The notes beneath the pieces are model-generated. The model ran no database searches. It had not been told where the DNA came from and was given only the letters and a program-made list of their open reading frames with translations. From positions 8,556,001-8,620,000 of the forward strand of contig OX387203.1 in NCBI GenBank assembly GCA_947561715.1: 64,000 bases of DNA. Direction: 5' to 3'. Shown piece after piece: positions 38,101 through 49,828 of the stretch. The position numbers and the translations under genes are program-made. The DNA comes from Ascidia mentula. Lineage: Eukaryota > Chordata > Ascidiacea > Phlebobranchia > Ascidiidae. The first letter of the stretch is position 1. Every line of letters starts with the position of its first letter.

Positions 38101-39884
38101 AACAAATATAAAGCGTGCATGACCGTTAGCAATTTCGCCGCGAAGCACAATTTACGTATTTCTGACCTTTCAGTTTATGCATGCACAACCAATGTAAAAA
38201 CAATAGGTTTCTGATCCCAAAATAATGTAATTACCCCGTTGTGCATTATTTATCCCAAATAATGCACAACGAGGTAATTACAGCAAGGCACGGCACGGTG
38301 CGACATGAGAAAAGTTTGGGAAGAACTATGGCATGAATGTTTAACGCTCACAAACGTCGGACTTGCGTTAAATTGTGGGTCAAAAAGTCAATGGGATAAT
38401 TTTTCACACCCACCCATGTGTTATAGGCATGTACAGCTGCTGTGACGATAAGCTTATTAATGTTTACCCGGGTGAATTTATTTACGGCTTCATTTTACGA
38501 CTGTTTAAAGCTGTCTACGTCACCACATTACTTTAATTGGAATTCCAGGAGGTAGTGCTTGCTTTAAGATGCCATATTTCATACAATCCAGATACCATTT
38601 TGCATCCTCCAAGTAGAGCAGTGCTTCCCAACCTGCGGTACGCGTACCACTTTTGGTACGCGACGGCATTCAGGTGGTACGCGAGCACCTTTTCGTAATT
38701 TGCGAATTAAGGAAATCGTAAGTGAGTGTTTGTTACTTCATCCCCTATGTTACTTTGTAACACTTAACTAGGTGGTACGCGTCGAAATCGTTTTACCTCC
38801 AAGTGGTACGCAAGCACAAAAAAGGTTGGGAATCACTGAAGTAGAGCATCATCATTGCATATATTTATACATTTGTCATTACGCTCACACTCAATTTGAA
38901 GATTTTTTTGGAACGAAACCGGTGATATGGTTCGTTTCTGCAGATGAACATACAGCACAACGAAGACCAACGGGCTGTGACCTACAATTGGAGCTTCAAA
39001 ACTTTACAATTGTTACGTCACAATGGTCCCCATGAGGTCGGAGCCTGGAGTTAGTCAGCGCAGAAATTCTATGAACAAATGTCCCGTTTTCGCATGAATA
39101 ATTTAGACTATTTTTGACTCGTTTGTGCGAAAGACGTCAATAAAAGATCCATAAGTCGGCCGCATTTCAAAAGGAACAACTACTGTCAGATTGCGTACAA
39201 TTTATGTAAAGCACGAAAACGGAATGCGGGCGCACGACATCCTAGCGTAGTGCTTACTTTGGAAAGCCTGTGAGCGACAGGCCTATTTCAGAGTCCATAC
39301 AAGCATTTTGGACCGTAGCTAATATGTTTACGCTTGGGCTCAAGTCGCACGTTTTTTATTACTCGCTGAAGTGGTCGTGTTTTTGCAAGCTCTTCACTTT
39401 GTATTCCTTGTATTTACATTTCTATACGACTATGTATAGGCTTTGTTGACTGAAATTGAAAATGTAGTAAACGTATGTATGACAAACATCATATAATGTA
39501 ATTGCCTGTAGCTCATTCATGGGGAATTTGTGATTACCTTCGTATGTAATACAGTGTGACAAACATCGCTAGTGTTAAACTACTTTTGAGGATGTTTTTG
39601 ACATCAAGCATCTTCTAACACCACACTGTCCATGTTGGTAATGTTTTACGAAAATCTTCAAAACGGACAGTGCGGTTTAGTAAATAACCTTACCCTATTA
39701 GGTAATTGCCACGCGTATGGAATTTCCTCTGTCTTGCGATGGCTGCTATCACCAGAGAATTGCCGAACAAACCCGCTAGAATAATAGCCCCAAACACAAT
39801 CCCAACGATCAGCCGTGATGCAAGGGCCCAACTCCCGTCAACGTGGGTAATCTCTCCCGGTCTTGCTGCGGTTGTGTAATCCAT
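32106..39884 (-). CDS. Serotonin 5-HT1-like G protein-coupled receptor
   Basis: Eight exons on the minus strand with consistent phases: 39884-39694 (N-terminus, TM1), 37264-37067 (TM2-3), 35023-34855 (TM4), 34503-34372 (ECL2), 34204-34029 (TM5), 33519-33454 and 33062-32642 (third intracellular loop), 32357-32106 (TM6-7). Product 534 residues. TM3 has the amine-binding Asp in FDVACCTASILHLCAIA followed by DRY (split across an intron), TM6 has CWLPFF, TM7 has FINWLGYANSALNPFIY. The TM3 CCTASI and the PFC...NWLGY stretches are typical of 5-HT1 receptors. The third loop is about 200 residues, as expected for Gi-coupled types. ECL2 is long and Ser/Thr-rich. A dopamine or octopamine receptor is less likely. 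Confidence 0.88.
36456..36716 (-). mobile_element. Hammerhead-bearing repeat, copy B (serotonin-receptor intron)
   Basis: Reverse-complement match to 6925-7215, including the block around GACCGAAAGGTACCACAAAG. At its far end (about 36704-36735 +) is CAACTCTCAATGAATATATA followed by TGGCTCTTTTTGC, an inverted copy of the terminal repeat seen in copies A, C and D. It lies in intron 2 of the 5-HT1-like receptor. Confidence 0.7.
36463..36515 (-). ncRNA. Type I hammerhead ribozyme, intact, sense to host gene
   Basis: On the minus strand: stem I GCTGCA (36515-36510), core CTGATGA, stem II GACC/GGTC with loop TTACA, core GAA, stem III ACAG pairing CTGT around a short GTGTACAC hairpin, cleavage base C (complement of 36469), then TGCAGC (36468-36463). 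Stem III differs in sequence from the copy at 7129-7186 but still pairs, which is what a maintained RNA fold would show. It lies on the same strand as the host receptor gene, in the intron between the TM2-3 exon and the TM4 exon, so it would be part of the pre-mRNA. Confidence 0.88.
36757..36996. mobile_element. Foldback element with hammerhead-like core (receptor intron)
   Basis: The left arm (AGCTAAATTCTCTTTGTTGG, ...TTTCGCGAG) and the right arm (CTCGCGAAAG...AGAATTTAGCT) are inverted copies over about 80 bp. Just inside the right arm is CCTGAGGAAGCGAG, loop AGGAA, CTCGC then GAAAG: CUGANGA, a perfect 5-bp stem II and GAAA. A palindromic AGCT follows where stem III would be. It may be a Penelope-type hammerhead remnant. 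Its activity is unknown. Confidence 0.6.
38226..38282. repeat. 25-bp near-perfect hairpin
   Basis: Arms 38226-38250 and 38258-38282 are complementary with one mismatch, separated by a 7-base loop. It lies in intron 1 of the serotonin-type receptor. It may be a tiny foldback element or a structured RNA. Confidence 0.8.
38619..38838. mobile_element. hAT-type MITE, 220 bp, with perfect 8-bp target duplication
   Basis: Begins CAGTGCTTCCCAACCTGCGG and ends AAAAGGTTGGGAATCACTG, so the terminal inverted repeats (CAGTGNTTCCCAACCT) match over about 16 bp. AAGTAGAG stands immediately on both sides (38611-38618 and 38839-38846), the 8-bp duplication typical of hAT transposons. The interior repeats the word GTGGTACGCG several times and has no ORF. 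Confidence 0.85.
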
Positions 39885-40489
39885 TGCTTGCCTTCGTTAC
39901 TGTTGCCGCCCAAGTTTCTTTCCACTACATGATAGTTTTACTCACCACAATTTACAACAGTTTACGTTATATCGCGGATACTGAATAACAATAATATTAC
40001 TTGATCAAAAAACTGTCTCTAATAGGGTTAAATAACAGTGAGCTTGAACACAAACTGTATTCTGTCATCTGTCAACTCGTTGTGGTCTTTCATAGTATTA
40101 AAGCGGCGCCTGTAAATGACATTTGCCATTGAGAAAGGCGCAGTGATAATTCCTAAACTTAGACCCACATAGCCAACCTAAACAACCTAGTAACTAGAAA
40201 AAAATATTTTCTACCGTCTAAAGGTACAACTAATTTTTGCTCATCCTGCGAACATGACTACTATGCGCCTGATACAACGGGCTTATCATTGATGTGACAG
40301 GTCACAGCGGAAATATGTACAGTACATCCGACAGGGGCGGTATGCTTCGATGCCGTGCTGGTCTTGCGCTCTTGGTGTCTGAGACGTAGTTTTTCTCTCG
40401 TAAAAATCTACCTATATTTGTTTGAGGCTCGGAACGATTCGTGTTTTCCTTGAGTAAACGGCTATGACTGGTTCGGTTAAACTGACGTT

Positions 40490-40690
40490 TCCACATAAAT
40501 TGAACCTTTCTGATTAATAAGAATTGTTCTTCTGACACTTAAGTTGTTTATTGTAACCAACGTTTCGTTCACCATCGGCGAGACTTCCTCATGGTTATGT
40601 CACAACGACAATGCACCAAGTGCATAAAACACCAAAAACGCAACAAAAACATATCTTTAAGAACAATTCCTAGTAATTACTATGCCTGGC
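40490..40690. mobile_element. Foldback element with hammerhead-like core
   Basis: Inverted AATTGTTCTT segments mark the arms (about 40520 and 40665). On the minus strand the centre reads TAACC, ATGAGGA, a stem-loop, CGAAACGTT, GGTTA. TAACC pairs with GGTTA, which gives a hammerhead-like stem I, and ACGT can form the minimal stem III known from Penelope-element hammerheads. The first core base is A instead of C. Confidence 0.5.
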
Positions 40691-41115
40691 AGCAAGAATT
40701 ATTTTGTTTCAATATAAGATAAACATATTATACGCATACACTCATACCTGCTTATTGTATAATAGTCAAGTAGCAAATGTGTTTACATGTATTAAAAACT
40801 CATGCATCCATAAACTGACAAAAATTTTTTACTGCGAATTAGGTAATGCAATTTTAAGGTATGTTTATTATTTTCATCCATTTACTACCACTAGTATTGT
40901 TTCCAGTTATTGTATTGCTTTGTTTTCGGCTTCTACTTTATGTTCAATGTTGGTTGCATGTCAATCTTACTGCAATTAAAAGTGGTTCCAGTTTTCAAAT
41001 TCATCAATTCAAGTATAATTTTTGAGTGGTTTTGCAATATAGCAAAAAAGCTACTGAAGTATTGATAATGCGTAAAGAAGCAGAAACTGCAATATAGCTA
41101 CTTTAGTTGTTAGAC

Positions 41116-41371
41116 CAGCGGTTCCCAACCTTTTTTTCTCATTTCCTACTTAAGAGTTTAAACGGAATATAAATTTTTTAACAACGATTTAACTGTTGCA
41201 TTTTTGCCGCATTGCGTGACCAAATACCAATAAGTGTACGACACACTGTGAATACAGAACATAACATTTCATTTCCAACTGCTTTCGTATATTTCGGTTA
41301 TGACTAATTACCCATCTACAACCCTACAATTTCCCGCTGGTGGCAAATTTTCCATTGGTTAAGAACCACTG
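41116..41371. mobile_element. hAT-type MITE, 256 bp
   Basis: Starts CAGCGGTTCCCAACC and ends GGTTAAGAACCACTG. Flanks TGTTAGAC and TGTTAGGC form an 8-bp target duplication with one mismatch. It shares only its ends with the element at 38619-38838, so it is a related but distinct family member. Confidence 0.75.
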
Positions 41372-41419
41372 TGTTAGGCATTTACGCATTCATTTCTTAC
41401 ATTGACGTTTCTCATTCTG

Positions 41420-41985
41420 TGTGGTAAGAATGAGGATAATACGAAGCAAACATAATGCGACTGAATGTGTGATATGTATCAGGTATGTTTGCTTACAATG
41501 CGGTAAAAATTCCCACAGCAGATTTTCTACATACTGTTCTAGCAATACGCAAAACGAACACAATAGCAATTGTGGTTGTGGGATTATTGCGGGAAGAGCT
41601 GGAAAGGTTTAAAAACAAACGGACAATTAATTAGGTGGGAATTAGATAAGATTTTGCGAATTCGGCATTTTGGTTTTGTACCTGATAATCATTCCAGATA
41701 TGGGTATAACCAGGTTAGCATGGCCCTGGATCAAAAAACACGAAAAATGTTGATGCAATTATATCAACAACTTTGCCCGATGTTGAATGATGTACTTTTG
41801 GAGGTGCGCATTGATAATTTTTGATTTTGACCGACACTGGGAATCTAATAACGTCTATTACTACGCCTTGTCATTATATCACCCGTCTCAGGTGCAGAAA
41901 TTAGATACTGCTATACTAGATAAAATAAGAATTAATCTTAGACATAAGCACGGAAAACCTGGTAATCGTATCTGTAGTTAAAAAA
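41420..41985 (+). pseudogene. Unidentified coding-like remnant
   Basis: Three overlapping plus-strand frames (41421-41612, 41570-41824, 41787-41981) have protein-like composition and seem to continue one another with frame changes: a Cys-rich piece (ECVICIRYVCLQCG), then FGFVPDNHSRYGYNQVSMAL and KMLMQLYQQLCPMLNDVLLE, then YYYALSLYHPSQVQKLDTAI. I do not recognise the family. The segment follows a hAT-type MITE and may be a decayed transposon gene or an old cellular gene. Introns cannot be excluded, but no clean splice pair was found. Confidence 0.3.
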
Positions 41986-42578
41986 AATCACCAATGAAAT
42001 GAATGAGTAAAATTCGGCAATTGGCTTAAACGCAATTTTTTGTATCTCTGTTTTTGACAGAATTCATTTAACTGACATATTAAAAAAATCAATCAATTAG
42101 CTCGTCTATCAACTGTGCGCAAATTGCGTCGTTTGTTTAAATTGTACAGACACTAAAGTAACAAGCGTTACAGTACAAACTTCGCATACTGGCTGCACCG
42201 CTTCACCTTTGCGCATTGCTGAATGATGCCGCAACAAAGTAATGAACCGTGTCTGCAATCATTGAGCTCGACGACGGAGTGGTCGTGACAAATGGACAAC
42301 CAACTCGTTATGTGGTTTTAATTTGTCCCCTGGGGTGTGTTTTAACTTGAAAGCACGTCCTTTGGAAAGGCTTTACGTCAAACAGGCACGGACTTGATTG
42401 GTGGCAATTCTTTGCATATAAACAACCCTATTCATGCGCATGGAAACAATACGTGAATAATTAAATGAATGACATATTTTGAGAAACATCACAATATGAA
42501 AAGAAATGACGTATGATTGGAAACGTACCAAAAAGCTCGCACGTATATATCGATATGTAGTAAAGCGTAATCATAATT

Positions 42579-43997
42579 TTACTGCGATTTAAATGCTAAA
42601 AGTCTTTCTGATTCATCTGAACAGTCATGATCCTGTGTGCTGGTGGTTTGGTTAGCCACGTTCAGTCTCTGGTATACAGGGGATAACAAAAAGCACAGAA
42701 TAAGTCCGAAAAGCATGTTGGCACACTGAAAAGAAAGAACGCCGAGGGGGCCAAATTTATGTAACAAAACTTGCCCAACTTCTCCGAATAAAACACCCAT
42801 TGGCTTTACGATACCAGACAGCCATATGGTTACAACTGTTTCATCTATTGGGTAAGTCTGCTGAGTGAAGACGTCATATAAGGTGATCAACGTAACAGGT
42901 TGAAATAGACCCATGAGCACGTTTCCAATGAATAGAAGTTGATATGCAGTTGTAACCAATCCAAGGAGGATTACAACAGTTGATAGGAAGACCAGGAAGG
43001 TGCCGGCAATCGCAAGGCGGTCGTATCTTTTGTATTTATCTACTAGTTTTCCCGCTATGATCGTTGCGATCGCATTAGCGCCAGCAATGCAGAAAATAGT
43101 CCAAGCACCGTCAGTGGAGGCGTTTAAATCCAAGTGTTCCGCTACAGAAATCATTTTAAAGATTTGTGCCATCAACGTATATTCCACAATTGGCGTTTGG
43201 AATACAATACCGAAAATCAAAGTAGCAATTACAAAGCTGCGGTTTGTCAGAAGGTCCTTGGTTTGTGCTAAGAACGAGCTCCAGTTTAATTCGCCGATAG
43301 AATTGCGTTCTTGGTGCTGTTTGTTCCACTGGGCAATTGTGGGCGGCATGGGAGGCACATCGGTTAGAAAAATAAAAAACAGTAATCCAACGACCGCTGT
43401 ACCACCAGCACAAGCCACGTATAATCCAATCAAAGGCGATGTGTTGATTTTCAGCCATTGTTCATGTTCAGCCAATGTTGCATTTACTGGTTGGGGGTTG
43501 ATCGCGTACACGGACACCAACACCCCGAATATGTTACCTATGTTCATCCCGACCCCGTTGACCGCAATGGCCGTGCCAACCTCGTTTTCACAAAACCACA
43601 AAGCAGCAAAAGTTGATGGGGTAGTTAAGATTAACTGCCCAGAGACACCTGAGATGGCTTGCCCGAAGACACTAATGGCAAAGAACGACCTCCTGGCCAT
43701 AGAAATCGCAAAGCACGAAAATGCCATGACGTAAGTGGCTGCACAACTGATACCAATCATACGGAATCCTAGAATCCGTTTAAACGCCAGCCATGAGAGA
43801 GGAATGGTGGTAAATAACGGTGCAACATTGATTGCTATTGTCATCCAATCAACTTGGGCGTAAGAAACTTTAAAATACTCCACGAAAAAGGCACTAATCT
43901 GTCCAAACATCGAAAAAGTTGCCCCAGAAAGTATTTGCAAAAAGGTAAGCATTGCCAGAAAAGCCCATCTTCTCCTGTAGAGTCTTATACGTTCCAT
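42579..43997 (-). CDS. Major facilitator transporter, SLC49 (FLVCR/MFSD7)-like
   Basis: Intronless ORF of 472 residues with about twelve hydrophobic segments. The cytoplasmic start MERIRLYRRRWAFL leads into TM1. The loop after TM1 (VSYAQVDWMTIA) and the TM4-5 stretch (GQLILTTPSTFAALWF, then ENEVGTAIAVNGVGMNIGN) follow the pattern of the FLVCR/SLC49 group, which moves haem, choline or related substrates. The middle loop is polar, a second MFS half follows with KLVDKYKRYDR (an MFS motif-A-like loop), and the tail is acidic. The substrate cannot be told from sequence. The lack of introns beside intron-rich neighbours suggests an ancient retrocopy or an intronless lineage expansion. Confidence 0.85.
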   Translation of the reverse strand: MERIRLYRRRWAFLAMLTFLQILSGATFSMFGQISAFFVEYFKVSYAQVDWMTIAINVAPLFTTIPLSWLAFKRILGFRMIGISCAATYVMAFSCFAISMARRSFFAISVFGQAISGVSGQLILTTPSTFAALWFCENEVGTAIAVNGVGMNIGNIFGVLVSVYAINPQPVNATLAEHEQWLKINTSPLIGLYVACAGGTAVVGLLFFIFLTDVPPMPPTIAQWNKQHQERNSIGELNWSSFLAQTKDLLTNRSFVIATLIFGIVFQTPIVEYTLMAQIFKMISVAEHLDLNASTDGAWTIFCIAGANAIATIIAGKLVDKYKRYDRLAIAGTFLVFLSTVVILLGLVTTAYQLLFIGNVLMGLFQPVTLITLYDVFTQQTYPIDETVVTIWLSGIVKPMGVLFGEVGQVLLHKFGPLGVLSFQCANMLFGLILCFLLSPVYQRLNVANQTTSTQDHDCSDESERLLAFKSQ

Positions 43998-45137
43998 AGT
44001 TGTTTACGTTTAGTTGGTGAACTTGCAGCAAAATAATCACAAAAGTACGTTTCCCGAACTCTCAAAGTTTTTTTCTTGATCTATCCATGCTTAAGCTTGC
44101 ACCGTTTTAAAATAAATCGACTAATTTGCAAAATTTTACAAAATAAATCTTTTTTAAACATCATCGAAATATTTTTTTCAATGGAAACACCGTTGTGCCA
44201 CCAAAGCTATACACCAAACATTCCATCCAAATTTTTGCTATAACTGACTGCATGCTGTATATACTTCAACTGGATGTTGTATTGCACAACATTGCGTTCA
44301 AGAATCACGTTTTCGTACAGCGTTGACGGTCCATTGCTGACAATTTGGCGCTAGTCATAACAGTTTAAACTAGTAACCATTAGTTACACATCCTACTAGT
44401 TTTTCCGGAATAGGGAAATGCCTATTAATCACCCATAAACAAAAATTAAAACTGACACATCAGCAATAAGCGTGCAGGGAATTAATATGAGACAAAGTCA
44501 TTAGGCGCCTATTTAAAGGTGACCTTTAGCCACTGGATCGCGCCTTTATAGTCTAGTAAAATCAATCAAAACGAAAACGGAAACTCGCTGCACAGAACTT
44601 ATCCCCTTGCCCATAGCCACATGCATTGGCGTTCTACAACTGTCTGATACTTAGGGTACAATGAAGAGATAACTCCTTAAGCCGAACTTCAAGTTTAAGC
44701 AGGGTTTCTGCATTCCATACTACGTGTTAGACGACAATCATTCGTAAACTATTACGACTGCACGACAATCATTTTTAAACAATTGGATGAATACGTGTTA
44801 TTCAATATGTGAAAAATAAATTTATACTTGGGAAAGAAATAAATGTTTTGGTCATCGTAACACAAATTTTGTCTTGTTTGTTTGAACCATATGGTTTGAA
44901 CAAATTTACAAATTCGTACCTCTTTGGGAATCGTTATTGCGTGTTTAAATAAGCGCATTGACAAAGTGCAAAAGCGGTTCTTTTATTTTGTACACTTGAT
45001 CGTTCTCTTCTATTGGTTACACGTTTGTTGATAACAAATTTAACATATTAGGTGCACATTGAGTTGATATATTGGGGTGAAACGAATTGAAGCTCTCCTC
45101 AGTTGACGATATAACCAACGACAAACACCAACGGGAA
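43998..45137. other. Divergent intergenic region, transporter and hnRNP genes
   Basis: The minus-strand transporter and the plus-strand hnRNP gene start at either end, so promoters of both should lie here. An in-frame TGA at 45078-45080 precedes the chosen hnRNP start. No TATA box or other site can be assigned with confidence. Confidence 0.5.
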
Positions 45138-48100
45138 ATGTCTCAGCAGAGATTTTCTGAGGATGATGTAGACCGTTGTGTCGTAAGACTTCGAGGTTTG
45201 CCTTGGTCGGCAAGTGATAAAGAAATTGTGGAATTTCTTGATTGTCCGGTAATAGACGGCGAGCTCGGTATTAGAAGGTGAGCATTATCCTGGCTGGGTT
45301 TTGTTTTGTATCATTTGTCTGTCATTGACCTAATTTTTTTATGATGCCGTCATCCATATAAGTTTTCTTTTTCAAAAATTTTGTAGCCTATAGTATAAGA
45401 AGCTAACTTTGTTAACTTTCTTTAGGACTATTGTCGTGAATATGTGTTGATTTTTTTTCTGTAAAGTTCTTTTCCACTAAAGTTTTAATGAACTTTTATG
45501 TTAAAAATCAATTCGATAATATCCACACCTCAGATTGAGAAAAATGTCGTGCTTGGAGGTTTTATCACTTTTGTAAAAATTTACCAATAATCCGCAGAAT
45601 ATAAATTAGCGAATACATTAACATACGAAAAACATTGCATTGTCCGCTTTAACAATTGCAAAAAGATCTGTGCAAATAAGAAACTTTCCGAACTGGCCCA
45701 CACCTTAAAATTTAAATTTTGCAACTATATTCCCAAAATTATTGGGTCGAATTTATAGGGATTTCATCCATCCATATATATGGTGTTTTATATCCAAAGA
45801 ACATTTACAAAAGATGGTGGACCAAGTGGAGAAGTGTATGTTGAGCTGCAGTCAAGTGCCCATCTAAACAGTGCTTTAAGAAAGGATCACACTTACATGG
45901 GAAAAAGATATATTGAAGGTACCCGACCTAAGAAATCAACTAACACAGTAACAAAGGGTTTCGGTTAGTGTGGGACTGGAATTAAGTTTATTTTGACCTG
46001 TGACATAATATAGAATCAAGATTGGAAAAAATGACGTGCATGAGGATAAAGCATGAAAATTTATTGAAACATCTTCTGGTCCCAGTAGCACAAACTACTA
46101 TGAATAATCCTGAGTCGTATGTCTGTTTAAAGTGTTCCCAGTAGCATTGCTTATATATATACTTTATGTCTGTTTTGTAACTTAAACGTTGTTACTTACT
46201 TCGCCTACCTGGCTGGCACATATTTGAATACATTACAATGTACATACATCTAAGATCATAAAAATAACACATTAAAAAAGTGAAACATCAAAACTTAATT
46301 AAAAGCCAGTTGTTAACATTTAACATTTTGTCTGACGAAGATGTTTTTGCAATATTTAGCATTTTTTGCACTTGTGTAGTGTTTATTTTACATTATTTGT
46401 GGGCGGCATCAATGTGTGTGTGATTATTACAATGTGCTTATTGCAGTGTTCGTGTCAAGTGTCAAAGAGATGGAATATGTTCTAAACAAAACTGGAGAAG
46501 GTCATGCAACCAAGCCACAAAGGACTAGCACTGGTGATCACATTATCCGTCTTCGTGGTCTTCCATATCAATGTACTAAGGATGAGATCATGTCCTTTTT
46601 CTCCGGTAATTTTTCGATTTTAATCAGTTAAATACTCTTGGCTTTGATACGGTATGAGCATGAGGTAGTTACACTTTCGAAACATGGAAATATTAGCTAC
46701 TCTAATGGCTAAAACCTTGCAAAATATAGGAATATAGTTATTTCATAAAATGTCTAACGACCAGGGCATGTGTATTTGTTTAGCAGGTTTGGGTTGCAGG
46801 CAGGGCTGGTGGGTTGGTACAACTTAACCTATTGGCCGGGATGTAGACAATTTGTAACTTAACCTTAATGGTAACTGTTCAATTCACCAAAGGGTTGGAT
46901 ATTATTCATAATGGGATCAATTTACCATTGGATGGGCAAGGGAGGTGTACTGGGGAGGCCTACGTTGAGTTTACTTCTCAGATGGGTGCTGACAACGCTC
47001 TGGCAAAGCACAAAGAAAGGATTGGGCACAGGTTGGTGGGTGGATAGGGCATCAACCAGGGTCGCTGGCTGCTATTTCAAAGGGTAGAAAGCTTCGTGGT
47101 TGGTATATACAATTGTGGCTTTTTTATGTAGTTTCGTCTTTGTGTTCATTTCGTGTTGGGTGACAAACAAACTGGCCATAGTTGTTGGTTTAATGGAAAC
47201 CACAAAAAACACCAAACACAGTGTGACTGGGGTCATAATGCTCGGGAGTCCAAAACACCTGTTCCAATATTTTTGGTCCTGTTTAACAGTTAAAAATTTG
47301 TACGCTAGAGGTATAGGAATACTAAGGTGTAAATCACTTTTTTGTGCCCCATATATAGTACGATTACCTTGGTTTATGGCAAATACTTACTGTGATAAAT
47401 ACTGTTATAGGTATATTGAAATATTCAAAAGTACCAGAAAAGAGTTGGATGAGTTTTCATACGGGCAAGGTGGTGGTCGTGTAGGGCGTGGAAGACCAGG
47501 TCCATATGATCGGCCGATGCGTGGAAACCGTATCAGAGGTAGATCGTCAGGATATGGTGGTGGAGGTGGACGAATGATGGGCGACAGTGGATATGGAAGA
47601 GGTTTGTTGCATAACTGTTTTTTTGTTTATGGTGGTGTTTTCGAGAAACTATTAAAAACCTACATAGTTTGCAACAAATAGTTCCTGTTTTCTTGCACAT
47701 TTGCCAGGTATAGAATGTATAGAATTTGTGATCATTTTTAGCCTTGTTCATTAAACTTTTTAATGCAGTTTGTTTTTGACTGACTTTTTAATGAACTCTT
47801 TCTACACGTCTACAATGAAAAACAGTACCCACATACAAATGCAAGCACAATAAACTCAGACTGGTTTCTCTTGAATTTCCTGTTTTCAGGAGGATATGAC
47901 GATGATTATGGCAATGATTATGATGATGGATACGGATGGGAGGGACATGGTGGTGGTGGAGGAGGAGGAGGAGGAGGTGGTGGTTATGGTGGAGGAAGAT
48001 ACGGAAGTGGAAGAGGAGGAAGAAATGAATACAAGGTGGACTTATGATTTTTGCAGCGTGACATGTATTGACTTATATGTAAATATATGTGGTTTTGTCC

Positions 48101-49828
48101 TGCATTTCTTTTGTTTTTTTGGTTTTTAGTAAGTTTTGTCGTATGTAGTGTACATTAAAACTGTATGTGGTGTACATTTGGTAATTAGAAGGTGATTTTT
48201 CACCTTGCAGATTTTTTTGGGAAACATTTAAAATAACATGATAGTAAAGGAATATTACAATTAACAAAAGTCTTGCCACATGGATACCATGTATTCACTA
48301 ATACTGTTTAATTTTTCAGCCACGCGGAGGCAGACGTGCAGAATATTCACACCATAGTTACGCTGATGACAATTACGAGGATGAGTATTATGAAGATGAA
48401 GACGATGGAATGGGCTCGGAGTATGTTGTACATATGAGGGGTCTTCCATTCAGAGCGACTGATTATGACATTAATAATGTAAGAAATTGTACCCTTAAAC
48501 TTAAGTGTTACAAAAAATCATTTCAATATCTGCTTTTTCCATGGGGTGTCCACAGGTTATACTTTGTGTTTTTGGGACTTTTAGGTGGAAATAGAAATGT
48601 GCTCCTAATTAAACTTATTGCTGTACTAATTTTTCTTTTGCTCTGTTGAATAATCTGTCAGTTTTGGCAAGCTAGCAACAGTGCAATATTGTTAAAACAT
48701 CCTTGCTTTCTTTTAAGATCTTAGATTTCAGTAATTCATAAACCTTTAACCAAGGTGTGCAGAACTCGAATGAGGATATATGCCAAATTATCTGGTCATA
48801 GATTTAAAAAAAAAAAATTACTCGTTAAATAATGATTGGGTGCAAGGGACACGATATAAGACCGTTATGAATACTTGCTAAACATGAGTGTAATGTTTTA
48901 CACATGTTTTCCAACCAAGGCATTCCCAGTTTGGCACTCCTTTTTTTCACTGATACAGTATCAAAAATTTATTTGTTGCCTTTTAATCTTTTTTTCACAA
49001 AAAAGTTCATGTTTCAATTGGTAAAGTTACCAAAGGATTTTTATGTGAATTTACAACAAAACCTTTTATTTCCTAGTTTTTTTCGCCGGTTGTTCCAGTG
49101 AGGATTCATCGTGAGCGTGGACCTGACGGTCGAATGAGTGGAGAAGCCAATGTTGAATTTGCTTCCTATCTCGATGCTAAGGCTGCCTTACAGAAGAACA
49201 ATGAGTCCATGCGTAAGCAAAAACCACTAACTTTAATAATTACCTTGGGGAAGTGACACTTGCCCATAGAATTTCTTTGTCTTCCTGATTCAGAGACCTA
49301 ATTTGACTCATCTGATTGTTAGTTAAAAACAATACCAAAATAAACAAGCATATATTGTGGTCTAGCAAATATGTTTTGTTGTCAGTAATTCATCATTACT
49401 ATTGATTATTAATTGCCTGTACAGTAAATGAATTAATGAAATATCCTGCCAAAATTAGTGATAATCTTTGCCAACCAAATTTTCAGCAATAAAATATAGT
49501 TCAAACAAAATCTTTCAAACCTAATCTTTTTCATTAGATAGTAAGTTTAAAGTTTGGTATAGTATGGCACAAAATTAATTAAATACCTTATGAATACTAA
49601 AGCCCAAATAATTTCTTCTTTTTCAACCAGTCCTATATGCTTTTCAGAACATCGCTACATTGAATTGTTTTATCGTGGTGGTGAAAGTCGACAACAATCA
49701 TATATGGGTGGGGGACATAGAGGTGGTGGTCGCGGCCGTGGAAGACGTAAGTTTCCTGAATATATACTTAGTTGCTATGTCTCACCTGACATTTTGCAGG
49801 AGGCGGTGGTGGTGGATATAGATTTTGA
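45138..49828 (+). CDS. hnRNP H/F-type RNA-binding protein with three quasi-RRMs
   Basis: Binds G-rich RNA and regulates splicing. Ten exons with closing phases: 45138-45277, 45800-45918, 46447-46605, 46893-47031, 47411-47601, 47890-48035, 48320-48478, 49077-49212, 49648-49746, 49800-49828. Product 438 residues (human hnRNP H1 has 449). The order is that of hnRNP H: qRRM1 ([23 protein letters not shown]), qRRM2 ([21 protein letters not shown]-like [24 protein letters not shown]), a Gly/Tyr/Arg-rich segment (about 200-300) with a run of 12 Gly, an acidic patch, qRRM3 ([23 protein letters not shown]) and a Gly/Arg-rich end. The ATG at 45138 is chosen because an in-frame stop lies upstream. Confidence 0.93.

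Noticed and set aside
43000-43734. 244-codon plus-strand ORF
   Set aside because: It lies wholly antisense to the transporter gene, whose minus-strand frame has clear membrane segments and SLC49 motifs.
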